Positions 40,291 through 51,300 of a stretch of DNA of 64,000 nt are shown piece after piece; the stretch's first letter is position 1, and each line of letters opens with the position of its first letter. Location: the NCBI GenBank assembly GCA_019828595.1, contig JAHQRK010000023.1, forward strand, positions 744,001 through 808,000, given 5' to 3'. The notes under the pieces are model-generated. The model ran no database searches, was not told where the DNA came from, and saw nothing but the letters and a program-made list of their open reading frames with translations. This DNA is from Aphanomyces cochlioides (lineage: Eukaryota; Oomycota; Saprolegniomycetes; Saprolegniales; Verrucalvaceae). A program made the position numbers and the translations under genes.

Positions 40291-42074
40291 CAGTATAGCC
40301 TCTCTCGAAGAAACACAAATTTCAGAGGGTGAACATTGATTTTTAGAGTTTATTAATTGACATTGGCATACATGTGATGCACCATCAATTCAACATGAAT
40401 TGAATCGACGCAACATTGACGTGGAGATTTCGGCTATCAGAGCTCGTTTCAGCCATGTCAGAATTGATGATGTTGACATGACTCCAGCAGTTTGAGATTG
40501 TCGTCTCTGTGATTTCAGCCCAAGCATCTTCCGCCCATTTCACAGCGACATGTGTCTCTACGACAAACAGACTCGACCTCTCTTTTGATGTTGGCCTTGT
40601 TCCCATCGACTTGTGTTTTGCTCTCAAGGCATTCAGCTTCGACAAGAGCGCCAGTGTCTTGCGTTGCTCGATCTTCTTTTTGAACGCGGCAATTATTCCA
40701 GCATCCAAGGGCTGCAAGTAGGAGGTTGTGTTTAGGGGTAAAAAGCATAACGACACGTTGGAAAAGCATTGCCTCAACCGATGGGGTGAAGCGTTGTCAA
40801 CCAGCAGGAGTACATTACGATCACTTTCACGCATCTCATCATTGAAGCGATGGAGCCAAGTTGAAAAAACGGACGAGGTCATCCAACCCTTTGCAGTGCC
40901 AGTGTAGTCCAAAGCTGGTTCCATCGAATTTCATTTCGAAAGCCATCGTGGTTTAACGGCGTCACCAAGGATCTTGAGTTGACGTTTGTCAGAACCATCT
41001 GCATTAACAGCAAGCGCTATGGTCAAACGTTTCTTAACGGCCTTTCTTCCCTTGAGACTTTTCTTGCTGATGCTATACTTCGGATGCAAGCAGTAAAAAA
41101 AGGCTGTTTCATCGAGATTGTAAATATCTCGGCTGGCAAAATTCTTCGTCACTTCCATCATTTCGTCGCGACCGGTCTTCACAACCTCGGGATCAACTGA
41201 TGCCGCTTCACCATAAACTCCACGACGCTTCATAGATCGACGCGACAAGAATTTGCACAACCACCCTTGCGAAAATTTTAGTTTGGCGCAATGTTCACAG
41301 TCGGTTGCGATGTCGACAGCTTGTGCCTTGATGGCTTGATATGACAAACTGATTCCATACTCCTCGCAATCGTCTATCTATGCATCAAGCTCAGTCTCCA
41401 ATTTAGAACACGTCACTGGTCGAAGCACTTTCATGTTTGGACGAAGCTTGAGAGACTTTTCGTCCACACCATTTTGCATCGCTCGACACATTGATGCCTT
41501 GGATGGAATAGAAGGTAGCTTGAGCTTGTCATATGCCCATACGCATAGCTCGTTGAGCGTCATGTTTGGATGTTGTTTGAAGTGTAATAGCACCCGCGCC
41601 TTCATTTTAGTTGTCATAAAGAGCTTCTTGTGTCGAGCCTGTTGCATGCTCCTAACAGAGATCGAATTGTAATGTGATAGTCAGTATAGGCTCCTTCATT
41701 CTTGAACTTATTCAAATATTCAAATCTGGTGGCCCAAGAAATCGCGCGGGAATCGCGCGAGTACGATTGCCGCCGCAAAGAAGGGGCGTGAGGACCAACA
41801 TGAAGTCACGAGAGCGTGTTGATTGATCCACCATGCATTTGCCTATACGAGAAGATCAAAGTTGAGATTGTCCAAATTGCCGAAATACATCATACTCGTG
41901 AGCTGAGGCTTCTATCGCACGGTTGGCGGCTTGACTCGTCTTTGGCCTCGTATGATATGAAGTCAACTGAAGTGACTTCGTGATTCCAAGAAGTCGGTTC
42001 TTCCACAATTGATATAACATTAATTTTGAAGGAATATAAGGTGCCATTGCGTTTCTTCGAGAGAGGCTATACTG
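40291..42074 (-). mobile_element. pogo/Tigger-like DNA transposon B, decayed
   Basis: TIRs begin CAGTATAGCCTCTCTCGAAG, with the complement at 42048-42074 (about 27 bp), flanked by TA (40289-40290 and 42075-42076). Length 1,784 bp. The transposase is on the minus strand and is broken. Confidence 0.88.
40385..41647 (-). pseudogene. pogo-like transposase of element B, broken
   Basis: The N-terminal segment (MQQARHKKLFMTTKMKARVL, 41378-41647) ends at a stop. The next segment (40931-41347) has WLCKFLSRRSMKRRGVYGEA, typical of the CENP-B-type second helix-turn-helix, and DIYNLDETAFFYCLHP (first Asp). The last segment (40385-40924) has LLLVDNASPHRL (second Asp) and LQPLDAGIIAAFKKKIEQ (third Asp). 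One stop and one frameshift separate them. Catalytic residues are all retained, so decay is moderate. Confidence 0.85.
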
Positions 42075-42840
42075 TATTTTGTTTCAGAGTAGTACTTGAC
42101 ACGCATGTTTCAAATGTGTATCGTATGATCGCACACTCGTGGAGCGTTCCAGCAGAACTTGTCACCCAACGACAAGACAAGGCCAGAATCGATTTGGTTG
42201 TCCACAACAATATCAAAGAATACCCGTCAATCTTCGTCATAGGCTCCATGGGTCGCACCGCCACCGGCCAGATTGAAATATTGGCAATGGTAACTTGCAC
42301 ACAATCGATTGAAGCGTGAAAGGGTTTGTTTCAAAAGTGGCCATGTGAGAAAAAAGTGGCTTCAAAGCAACGTCAGTCAGCACATAAAAAGTGAACCAAG
42401 ACATAGACATGGTAACCAGGATTGCATGTTCCTCGTGGCTATACAGCGAAACTGCGGCAGGCTGATCTTCTCGTTAGATGGCCATGCCATCTTGCTGTTC
42501 ATCGCCATGAGACGCGAAGAGCCCATATCCTCCATGGAGACGAGATGTTCATACCCGTGACATCTACAGCTTTGGTTGACATTGCCTTGATTCCATTCAA
42601 TAAAAAATGGAGTGTGACCATCAATCTGGACTCAGGCGAGATATTACGACGCGAAATTGATCACGACAGAGGATTAGTCTTTGCTTACCACATTTGAGTG
42701 ATTGCTTACCTGACTTGGGTGATTACGACGACTCACACATCACGCAGGTCATGGAGAATCTTGAAGGCGATAGCATATCCATGCACAATGGCATTCTTCA
42801 ACTTATTAATCCGTGAACACATCAATCTACAAGTCCCGTC
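42075..42840. other. region upstream of the interrupted MFS transporter
   Basis: Two plus frames (about 42090-42319 and 42422-42697, the latter with VDIALIPFNKKWSVTINLDS) look mildly coding-like but cannot be assigned. They may be exons of a decayed gene. The promoter of the transporter at 42841 should lie at the right end. Confidence 0.35.
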
Positions 42841-43236
42841 ATGGACCCTTCGTCAATATCGAAGGACACTTGCTTGACAACCTCGTTGACCATGCGACGT
42901 TCTGTCGCCATCGCACTCCTGGGAGCCGCTCAGTTTGGCTGGATGATGTCGGAAATGGCTCATCTTCCTTAGAGCATCCCCAACGGTAGCACGGTAAACG
43001 GTATTTTACCGTTTTTGGCTCGAAATTTGGCGTTTGGGCATCCCCAACGGGGGACGGTATAATACCGGAAGCGGTATATTTTCCCAGTCGAACGGCAAAT
43101 TCGACGATTTTGCCGCACCACCTTCAGCGACGGTATTTGATGTAGTTTTTGTATACTATACAAATCGAAGTATAATCAATCCACCAATTAAAACACAGCA
43201 CACAACCCTAATCTTCTTGTCCAAAGCGTCGCGGTA

Positions 43237-44750
43237 CAGTCATGGCCCGATTTAACGTACCCTTCAACAATATAAATTTACGAAGTATTCATGGTCAACA
43301 GAGGCAAAAGATTATAAAGGTAAATATTGCATCACCCACAGCACACCATGACGATCACAGTCATCATTCATGTTACGCACTGAAGGCTACAGGGTGAAGG
43401 CTTGACGTTCACTATCATTGTCTACAAGCTCGTACATGTCCTCACCAAGAATCTCAGTATGGCGCCAGCAATTTGAGATAGTTGACGCGTCCACAGAGTT
43501 CCATGCTTGCCGCGCGATATTCATTGCTTCCAAAACACTCATTTCATGGAGCTTGTTGGCACGCGAATGGGTATTCTCGACGTCGCCTTGGTCCAAATCT
43601 TGAATGAACGCATCAAAGCGCTCCACGTTACGTTTCGCTTTCAACTGCTCAATCTTGGCTTTGAACGAACGAATTATTCCAGCGTCGTGGGGCTGTAGAA
43701 AAGGAGTGGTGTTAGGTGGAAGCATAACAATTTTGACATTCGAGAGAGTCTTGTCATACCGGTGGGAGGAAACATTGTCAAGAAGGAGCAAAACATGCCG
43801 CTCGTCAGACACCATTGTCTCATTGAATCGCTCAAGCCAACATGCAAAAACATTTTGCGTCATCCACCCCTTTTTGGCATCAACGTAATTCAACTCAGAG
43901 GGTTGTTGAAGACCAAAGCAGCGGGGTTTCTTCGATTTGCCGACAAACAGTAAAGGCGGCTTGCACGAGCCGTCTGCATTACTCGTAATTGCCACTGTTA
44001 TCCTTTTTTTGATAATTTTCCGACCGGGCATTGGTGTTTCTGTCACAGTCTTTTGACTTGCCGCACAGTAGAAGTATGCGGTCTCGTCCATATTGAATAT
44101 GTCTTCTCTTTTGTACCCTCGTGTAACATCTCGAAGAAAGTCGCGACCACGCTTGACTTCGTCAGGATTTACTGACGCAGCTTCTCCATGTGTACTGCGC
44201 AACTTGAGGTTGTGCCTCATTTTGAACCGTTTGATCCAACCTCTTGAGAATGTCATGGACTCAAGATTCGGGTCAGCGAATCCTTGGACTAAGAGTTCAT
44301 CGCGTATCAGAGTGCTCTTTAATCGGATCGTCGCATCATTGACAATGGGAACCATCCATTCTTCACAAAGCTGAATCCAATTGAGCAACCTTTTCTCAAG
44401 GCCAGGCAGCAGTGGCTTTTTGTTAGACTTCCGTTTTGGATGGCTGTCATCAGAGATGGACGCATGATTGATGATCGTTGAAACGGTTGATTTGGGAGGC
44501 AGATCGCTCAATTTGTATGCTTCCTTGAGCCAACGACTTAAATCCATCAAAGTCTTGTCGGGATGCATCTCATGGTGCTCGAGAAGAGCCTTCTTCTGTT
44601 CGTTGGAGAACCTTGACCTCTTCGTTTGCGATTGCATTTTCCCTCTCACAATGACTGACTTCGCTTAACTCTATAAACATATATTTTCAAGAATATAGAG
44701 TTTCTCGAGGTATTAGTTTTCAGTGGGTACGTTAAATCGGGCCACAACTG
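43237..44750 (-). mobile_element. pogo/Tigger-like DNA transposon C, apparently intact
   Basis: TIRs CAGTCATGGCCCGATTTAAC (left) and the complement of CAGTTGTGGCCCGATTTAAC (right), about 26 bp with two mismatches, flanked by TA (43235-43236 and 44751-44752). It is 1,514 bp and contains one uninterrupted transposase gene. Inserted inside the Harbinger-type element. Confidence 0.92.
43387..44649 (-). CDS. pogo-like DDE transposase, intact
   Basis: A 420-residue frame filling most of element C. Residues 10-60 form the first helix-turn-helix (FSNEQKKALLEHHEMHPDKT). Residues about 80-150 form the CENP-B-type second DNA-binding part, ending RGWIKRFKMRHNLKLRSTHG. The DDE_1 catalytic core has IFNMDETAYFYCA, LLLLDNVSSHRYDK and LQPHDAGIIRSFKAKIEQL, giving all three acidic residues. 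The C-terminus ends with NCWRHTEIL, the family's conserved tail. No stop or frameshift. A second Met four codons in (MQSQTK) is an alternative start. Of the four pogo-like copies in the window this is the only one that looks functional. Confidence 0.9.
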   Translation of the reverse strand: MRGKMQSQTKRSRFSNEQKKALLEHHEMHPDKTLMDLSRWLKEAYKLSDLPPKSTVSTIINHASISDDSHPKRKSNKKPLLPGLEKRLLNWIQLCEEWMVPIVNDATIRLKSTLIRDELLVQGFADPNLESMTFSRGWIKRFKMRHNLKLRSTHGEAASVNPDEVKRGRDFLRDVTRGYKREDIFNMDETAYFYCAASQKTVTETPMPGRKIIKKRITVAITSNADGSCKPPLLFVGKSKKPRCFGLQQPSELNYVDAKKGWMTQNVFACWLERFNETMVSDERHVLLLLDNVSSHRYDKTLSNVKIVMLPPNTTPFLQPHDAGIIRSFKAKIEQLKAKRNVERFDAFIQDLDQGDVENTHSRANKLHEMSVLEAMNIARQAWNSVDASTISNCWRHTEILGEDMYELVDNDSERQAFTL

Positions 44751-44773
44751 TAGTTAAAAATCTCTCTCGTGTC

Positions 44774-44920
44774 ATGGCTCCAACCCGCGGCTCCAATTTC
44801 ACACAGGAAGAAGACTGCTAGCTTGCAAGATCATGGATTAATATTGCTGAGGACAACGTGAAGGGATCAGGTCAAAAGAATGACCAATTTTGGATGCGTA
44901 TCATGGATCATGAGAAATAG
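44774..44920 (+). pseudogene. Harbinger Myb/SANT-like protein fragment
   Basis: From ATG 44774 the frame reads MAPTRGSNFTQEEDC, a stop, then LARSWINIAEDNVKG and NDQFWMRIMDHEK. The FTxEED...W...ED..KG...FW pattern is that of the Myb-like accessory protein of PIF/Harbinger elements. It is cut short and interrupted by a TAG. Confidence 0.65.
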
Positions 44921-45090
44921 TCGTTGTACAGACGTTCATGAGCCGCTGCTCTATCTCGGAGCACAGACTTGCGCCCAACGACCGAGCCGCCAGGACGACG
45001 GTCACCGTGTTCATCACACATAGACATAACTTCATCCTCATCGCTCCACGCTGCGATGTCTTGAGCCAACTTTGCACGCCAAACATCCAT
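44908..45090 (-). pseudogene. Harbinger transposase N-terminal fragment
   Basis: A 60-codon minus-strand frame, MDVWRAKLAQDIAAWSDEDE through PGGSVVGRKSVLRDR and LYNDYFS. The GGSxxGR...RDR..AHxRLxxDYF pattern matches the start of PIF/Harbinger-type nuclease proteins. The catalytic DDE domain is missing, consistent with an internal deletion. Confidence 0.65.
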
Positions 45091-46696
45091 TTGTATTTAC
45101 CGTTTTACAGTCTAACTGTTGGGGTTGCCCAAAAGTAGTTTACCGTCGCGGTAAACGAAAGATTTGCCGTCCTGAATACCGTTTCACCGTTGGGGATGCT
45201 CTTACAACAATGCCAGTCTATGTGGTCTGCGCCAAATTCCACCAGGTCAGTGTCTGCTCTACCCTGGACACACCAACAACGAATGGACAAGACAATCGAC
45301 CGCATGGGCCGTCGGCGGTGGTATCGGTGCTCTCTTCAGTATCTATCCAGCCGATAGATTTGGCCGTCAACGCACGTTGGGGTTCAATGGTGTCATTATG
45401 ATCGCCGGTGCCTTCGTTCAAATGTTTGCGACCGACATCGACACGTTTGCAGTCGGTCGCGGCATCTCGGGGATTGCCAGTGGTGTCGCTGCCAACATAC
45501 TCAACAATTACCTGCGAGAAGTCGCACCCAAACAATGGCGCATGTTCTACATGACACTCTTTCATGTCGTGTCGGCTGCAACCGCGATCATTGTATCAGC
45601 ACTCTTCTTTGCTATCCCTAAACTGCCCACGAGCGACTGGCAATTCAAGCCACTCTTTGGTGGTCCCATCGTGATTGGTTTATTGGTGCTCGCAACGATG
45701 CGCTTCATTGTGGAAAGTCCTGCGTGGCTGTTGCTTCAGCGCCGTGAAAACGAAGCGAAGGAAGCGATGGCTCGACTGTATGTGGGTGATGTCCAGGGTC
45801 CTTTTACTGAGTTGACCGAATCGATGCGCGTGCAAATGGAAGAGGTTGAGGCTTCGTCTTCCAAGCTAGCTCTTCTCGTGAGCTCGAGATATCGAGTGCA
45901 ATTTGCCATTGCGGTTGTGTTGGGCACAATGCAACAACTGGCTGGTTTACCTGCAATGGTGGTGTATGGTCCAAGTATATTCAAGAATATCAACCTTGCA
46001 GACCTCCGTTTGTCCAACATTTTCATCAACTTTGGCCGCTTCCAGACTATGCTCATTGCCGCAGCCGTATTTGGCCATAAATTCAAGCGACGCACGCATT
46101 TGGTGCCCTTGGCCTTGGTAATATCCGTCGCTGCGTTGTGTTTTACTCTTTGCCAAGTCCACCAAAACGATACAACGCACTGGTTAATCATTGTGTGCTT
46201 GCTCTTTTTCATGTCGTCTTACAGCTTTTCAATCGGATCCATGGGTTGGGTCATCTCAACGGAGCTCCTCCCTGAAGCCTTGGCGCCAACGTCGGGGGCA
46301 TTTGCTACGTTTGGCACGTGGACGGCTCAATTCTTGATTGGCGTGTACTTTCAGCAAATCTCTTACACACGACATTGGGGGACGCAGGCTTTTGCCATCT
46401 TCTCTGTCATCATGCTAGTGTTTGCCATGTTCGCCTTTTTCTTCGTGCCTGAAACAAGCAATACGACATCCATGGAAGTTAGAGCTCTCTATGTCAAGGA
46501 CCAGTTTACTGAAAGCTGCAACGATTGCGCAGAGGTAGTTACGCCGAAAGACGAAGTATGAAAGGATTTCAACAAGATATGGTCATCTTCTATTACGTTC
46601 TACGAAGTCACGAAAATTCAGGCCCTACGACGCGATTCTACCAATCTCCAATTGGCCAACTGGTAAGGCATTTATACGTATTCAGGACCCCCAAAG

Positions 46697-46959
46697 TGTA
46701 ACTGGGCGCAGAGGATATCAGGCGCGTGTGAACTGCGACTGAAGTGTAAGAGTGAATTAAAGTTAAAGCAACCTAAGTCTTGTTCCTGTCTTGTTTCTCG
46801 TTGGCTATCGCACAGCCTCGCTAGGAGCTTCAACTTCTGTGGCCTCCCAAGGCCAGTCGTTCACACAGCAGAGCGCGGGGAACCGCTACTGCAGGGCGCC
46901 AGGTCAATGCGCAGACCGCGCCCTCATCTTATGTACCTGCCAGACATGGCACGGTTACA
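46697..46959 (-). repeat. LTR, 3' copy in element orientation
   Basis: 263 bp with terminal TGTAAC/GGTTACA, pair of 53269-53531. A purine-rich AAGTGTGGGAGGA abuts it on the inner side in element orientation and is a likely polypurine tract. Confidence 0.92.
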
Positions 46960-47109
46960 TCCTCCCACACTTAGGGCGAAAGCCCGTAAGCTTTCCAGAG
47001 ATGCCTCCCTCGCTGGGGGTAATCCCTTCACAGTCCCGTCTGAACTAGGACTGTTGTGTTCCAACTATCACATTGGCTCTCACTGAGCCAATCAGGAATA
47101 TTTTCGAAA

Positions 47110-48384
47110 ATGTACGCCGACGAAGAGGTCGATTACGAGTACACGCCGCCCTCGCCCGATCTGGGCAGTCGCGAGCAAAGCGCAGCGCCGGCGCAGGGGC
47201 GCCCCAAATACCTTGAGTACCTTTGGATCCGTGAGGGCCAAACTCGACTTGGCGGTGGTGTCCACGCACGGTGTCAGGCATCCGACACAGGATGCGATCT
47301 GACTTTCTATCAAATGCCAGGCTTTGCAGCCTCTCGCAGTGGCACGCCCGATCTGGGCAAGTTTCGAGATTTGTTGGCGCAATTGTCTTCTCGCCTGCGC
47401 GGCGAGTCAATGAGTGATTTTTCGGCGGGGGTTGCCTTCGCAGTGACTTTGTGGGAAACCGGCAACCCCGTCATCGTCGATATGGCCGAATGGCCTTCGA
47501 TCCGACAATACCAGCGCCGCTCTGGTGGTATGTGCGCGTTTGTACCTGTTTCTCCCTTGCGGGACGAAACGAAATTTGAGTACGTGGCCATCTGGGCCAA
47601 CCGAACGCTAGCGCGTATTTTGCTTGATACCACGACGTGGCCCCACAACTACGCCAAGTTCCAAGAGCGTGTCGTTAATTTCGCGCGTGAGCGCCAAGGC
47701 TTGAAGGTACGCCTCGCTGCCGAGACCGTCGGAGCGATCGCTGTCGCGTACCAAAAGCTGAAAGTAGTCTATGTGAGTCTGGACCAAGGTCCGCTTCTCT
47801 TACCCATGTGTCCGTAGGAGCCGCCTACGAATTATGCGCCGAGAGGCGATACTCGCGGCCGAACTGGCGCCAGCGCTGCGCGACAATCCGCGCGCCGTCA
47901 TCGCGCCCATCGTTCTCGCTCTCGCTCGACCGAGCCTGAAGCGAAACGTTCGCGCCGGGAGGCAGGGCGTAGTCCGAGTTGGGACCGGCCGAGATATGCG
48001 CTGGACGAGCATCTTTATCAGCTGCGTGATGAAGTTGCGGAGCTGACCCGCCAATTTGGTCACTCCGAACAGGAGTTTGAAGGTCGGCTTCAGGACCTTC
48101 AGGATGAGCTCCAGACTGAGCGCGAGAAGCGTCGCGACTTGCAATCGCGCTTCGAGAAGATGTCGAAGCTCTGCGAGCAACACGCGGCGACCGCCGAGGG
48201 CTTGAAGAACTGGGCCCGCGCGATGGATGTTCACCGCGAATGTTTTTACAAGAAGAGCTCGGAGATCGAGCTACTTGTTGAGTGTCTCGCGAAGGAGAGA
48301 GATCGTGTGGACGCGCATCTTCAAGCGCTCTACTTGAAGATCCAACAGGACTACGTTCCGTTTGAGGAACTGAAGAAGGGGTAA
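47110..48384 (+). CDS. antisense spliced accessory gene in the Ty3 element
   Basis: On the strand opposite gag-pol, exon 1 (47110-47772, 221 codons) starts MYADEEVDYEYTPPSPDLGS. A 45-nt intron with GTGAGT...TAG ends follows (47773-47817). Exon 2 (47818-48384) opens EPPTNYAPRGDTRG and ends at a stop, for 409 residues in all. Exon 1 looks globular (YLEYLWIREGQTRLGGG, WETGNPVIVDMAEWPSIRQY). Exon 2 starts with an Arg/Ser-rich stretch (RRHRAHRSRSRSTEPEA), then a long charged coiled coil (LDEHLYQLRDEVAELTRQ, LQDELQTEREKRRDLQ). The stop lies at the edge of the integrase C-terminal domain, so the genes converge. Splicing is inferred, not observed. Function unknown. Confidence 0.6.
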
Positions 48385-48399
48385 CCACATCCTGCGGTA

Positions 48400-51300
48400 T
48401 GTGTCTCTTGAGCTTGCCCGTGTAGATGACGGGATGGATGTCCCAGTCATCGGGCAGTTCGAGCTCGTAATCCACTGGACTAATAACGTTTCGAATAGGG
48501 AATGGCCCCAACCAAGGGCAGCGAAGCTTCGAAGGGCCGCTAGGTCCTTTCACGACCGACCGATGCACGTAGACTAGGTCGTTAACCGAATACACATTTG
48601 TATTTCCTCGATTGTGTTTGTTGGCCTGACGGGCCTGTTTCGCTTGAGCACTGGCGATATTCTCGCGTAGGCGCAGTAACAATGATTCGCGCGACGACGC
48701 GAAATGTTCGACAGAAGCGGCTGTCCGCCGCGGAACATCATCGGAGATTCCTCCCACACTTAGAACAGGACGGTCCACGTCCGAGGGGAGTCGCGGGTGC
48801 TTCGGATCACCGCGTAGAAGAGCGTAAAGCCCGTTGACGCATGAACGGACGTGTTGTAGGCAAAACACGCTGTTGGCAACATGGAACTCCATGTTTTCGG
48901 CCTAGACAAGGCATAGCTTCGAAGGATATCTTCGAGAACGCGATTCGCGCGTTCGGTCTGACCATCAGACTCTGGATGGTCCGAGCTGGACATGTTTAAC
49001 GTCGTCCCGCAGAGCGCGAACAGCGCTCGCCAAAAATGGGACGTAAACCGAGGGTCTCGATCCGAGACGATACTGGACGGGAGTCCAAAATGACAATAGA
49101 CGTTGTCAATGAAAAGGCGGGCTGACTGCTCCGCCGTGACGGATGCCTTAACAGGCAGCGCGATCAAGTACTTGGATGCGCGATCGACAAGGGTGAAGAT
49201 ACCCGTATTGCCCGACTTGTCACTGGGCAAGCCAAAAATGAAGTCCATGCTGACGGACTCCCACAGTTCCAATGGGACGTCGAGGCTCTGGAGCGGAGCC
49301 TGTGAGTGTGGGCAGCCTTTACGGCCTGACATACGCCACACGATGCGACAAAACGTGCCACCGCCTTATAAGGCGTGGCCACCAAAATGAACGGGCGACG
49401 GACAGATATGTCTTCTCGCGGCCAAAATGGCCGCCGCTCGGGGTGTCGTGAAATTCGCGGATGATCTCCGCACGGAGAGTCGGGTCGCACGGCACAGCCA
49501 CTCGTGGGGCGTCCCCCGGAGTGACTGAATACCACAACAAATCGTCGTGGAAGGTGAAACGTCCGATCTGGACTACCTTGGTGGAAAGCGATTTGCCAGC
49601 GGTAATGGCATCAATCGTCCGGCTAAGGGCAGGATCCAGGCTGTACGCTCCTCGAATGCGATCAAACAAGTCCGAACGGACTTCGGATAGGGCAGACAGG
49701 CAGGGAGGTTCCTCCCCCGCTGGACGGCGCGACAGCGCGTCTGCAATGACGTTGGTACGACCTGGTTTGTACTCAACAGTCATGTTGTATTCCGCGAAAA
49801 ACGCGAGCCACCTGGCCATCCGGTCAGGGATGTGTGGCGAGTTCACAGCAGTCCGTAAGGACGCGTGATCCGTGTATACCGTAAACGGCTTCGAGCCGAG
49901 AAGGTAGATGCGGAATTTGACCAAGGCGTATTTCATCGCCAGTAATTCTAGGTCATGGACCGGATAGTTGCGCTCAGCAGCGCGCAGCTGCACAGACGAC
50001 CAAGAATGGTCGATTGAAGTCAGGCAACGCCAGGATCGGCGCTTGCGTGAGGCTGGCTTTGATGCCGTCAAAAGCCTCTTGACATTCTTGTGTCCAGTCC
50101 CACTGGACATCCTTCATTAGTAGCCGCGTCAGCGGCGTTGCGATGCGGCAAAGTTCTTTGAAAACTTGCGTAGGTAGGTCGCAAGACCAAGCCAGCTGCG
50201 GAGCTCTGTCACAGTGGCCGGGACAGGCCAAGTTGTGATCGTGGTGACTTTGGCCGGGTCTGGCCGACATCCATTGATACCAACGTACTCCCCGAGTACG
50301 GGTATTTCTTCAACGCCGAACATACACTTCTGTAAGTTGGCATACAATCCTGCGTCTCGCAGCGTCTGAAAGACCTGCCGCAGGTGTCCAAAATGGACTT
50401 GCACGTCGGTGCGATTCTTGTCTGCACGGCTGTGCACGTATATGTCGTCGAAGTACGACGGCGCAAAGTCGCGCAGCGGGCGCAACTTTTGCGTGACCAT
50501 TCGGTTGAAGGTCGCTGGGGCATTGGCGATCCCTTGTGGCATCACCAGCCACTCCCACATCATGCCCGATGGCGTCGAGACAGCTGTCTTGGGAATGTCA
50601 CATGCGCGCATGAGGATTTGATAGAATCCATCGCGCAGATCGATCGTTGAAAAGATCGTCGAGCCACCCATGCTGTCAATGATGACATCTTTCCTGGGAA
50701 TCGGCGTTTGCGCCGGGATGATGGCTGCGTTCAGCTTGTTATAAGCGTGAACGATTCGCCAAGAGCCGCTAGGCTTCTTGACGCAGAAGGTCGGACTCGA
50801 GTGTGGCGACGTACTCTCCCGTACATGCCCCGCCTTCTTGCGTGCGGCGAAGAATGAGTCGATGAACTCGACTTGCTCACGTGGTAGTGGCCACTGTCGA
50901 GTGACACACCACTTTGTCTCTGGCGTCAGGTCAATCTCATGACGCACGCCCTTGTCCTTGGGCAGTCTCGCGGGAACTTCCTCCGGGAAGATATCCTCGT
51001 ATTCCTTCACGAGGGGGTAAAACGGGCTCGTTCGGAGCCTATCCCATACGCGAGAGTGTGCTGGCGGTGTCTCGCCAGCTACGTCCGGATCCTCCGCGGA
51101 CGTCGTATAGAGGTCAATCTCATCGACACTCTGTATCACTGCGATACTGGTGATGCGCTGGGAGAGCAGAGCACTTCTAAACTCGGCAAAGCTCATCTCT
51201 TCGAGCTTGCATATTTCTTCAGCTGTCTTCGGCAGCTCAGTCAAGTCGCAATGCGACAAAATGACATCTTCAACAAAGACGCGCCCAGACACGGGCAGCG

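Larger units (their letters stand above)
42972..45201. mobile_element. PIF/Harbinger-type element, non-autonomous, hosting a pogo insertion
   Basis: TIRs GAGCATCCCCAACGGT at the left and ACCGTTGGGGATGCTC at the right end, with TTA duplicated on both sides (42969-42971 and 45202-45204). The subterminal motif GCATCCCCAACGG recurs at about 43037. Two coding scraps survive between the pogo insertion and the right TIR: a Myb/SANT-like fragment and a Harbinger transposase N-terminus. Without the nested element it is only about 0.7 kb, so it is a deletion derivative. Confidence 0.88.
42841..46561 (+). pseudogene. MFS sugar-porter gene interrupted by a nested transposon
   Basis: The coding sequence starts at ATG 42841 (MDPSSISKDTCLTTSLTM) and reaches EMAHLP at 42968. 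It is then split by the Harbinger-type insertion at 42972-45201 and resumes at 45202 with YNNASLCGL, running without a break to the stop at 46559-46561. Outside the insertion every family motif is intact: RFGRQRTLGFNG, GRGISGIASGVAAN, VESPAWLLL, QQLAGLPAMVVYGPS, STELLPEALAPTSGAFATF and VPETSNTT. The TTA target-site duplication is the only extra sequence, so the insertion is the sole visible lesion. The middle is nearly identical to the two intact copies at 55966 and 60107, but the region around 46060-46260 is diverged. As it stands it cannot encode a full transporter unless the element is spliced or excised. Confidence 0.88.

Noticed and set aside
47825..48384. Continuation of the minus-strand pol frame as a Ser/Arg-rich tail of about 190 residues
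   Set aside because: Conserved integrase sequence ends near 48400. Beyond that the minus frame is low-complexity and is the complement of the antisense exon, which looks more protein-like. Dual coding is not excluded but is less likely.
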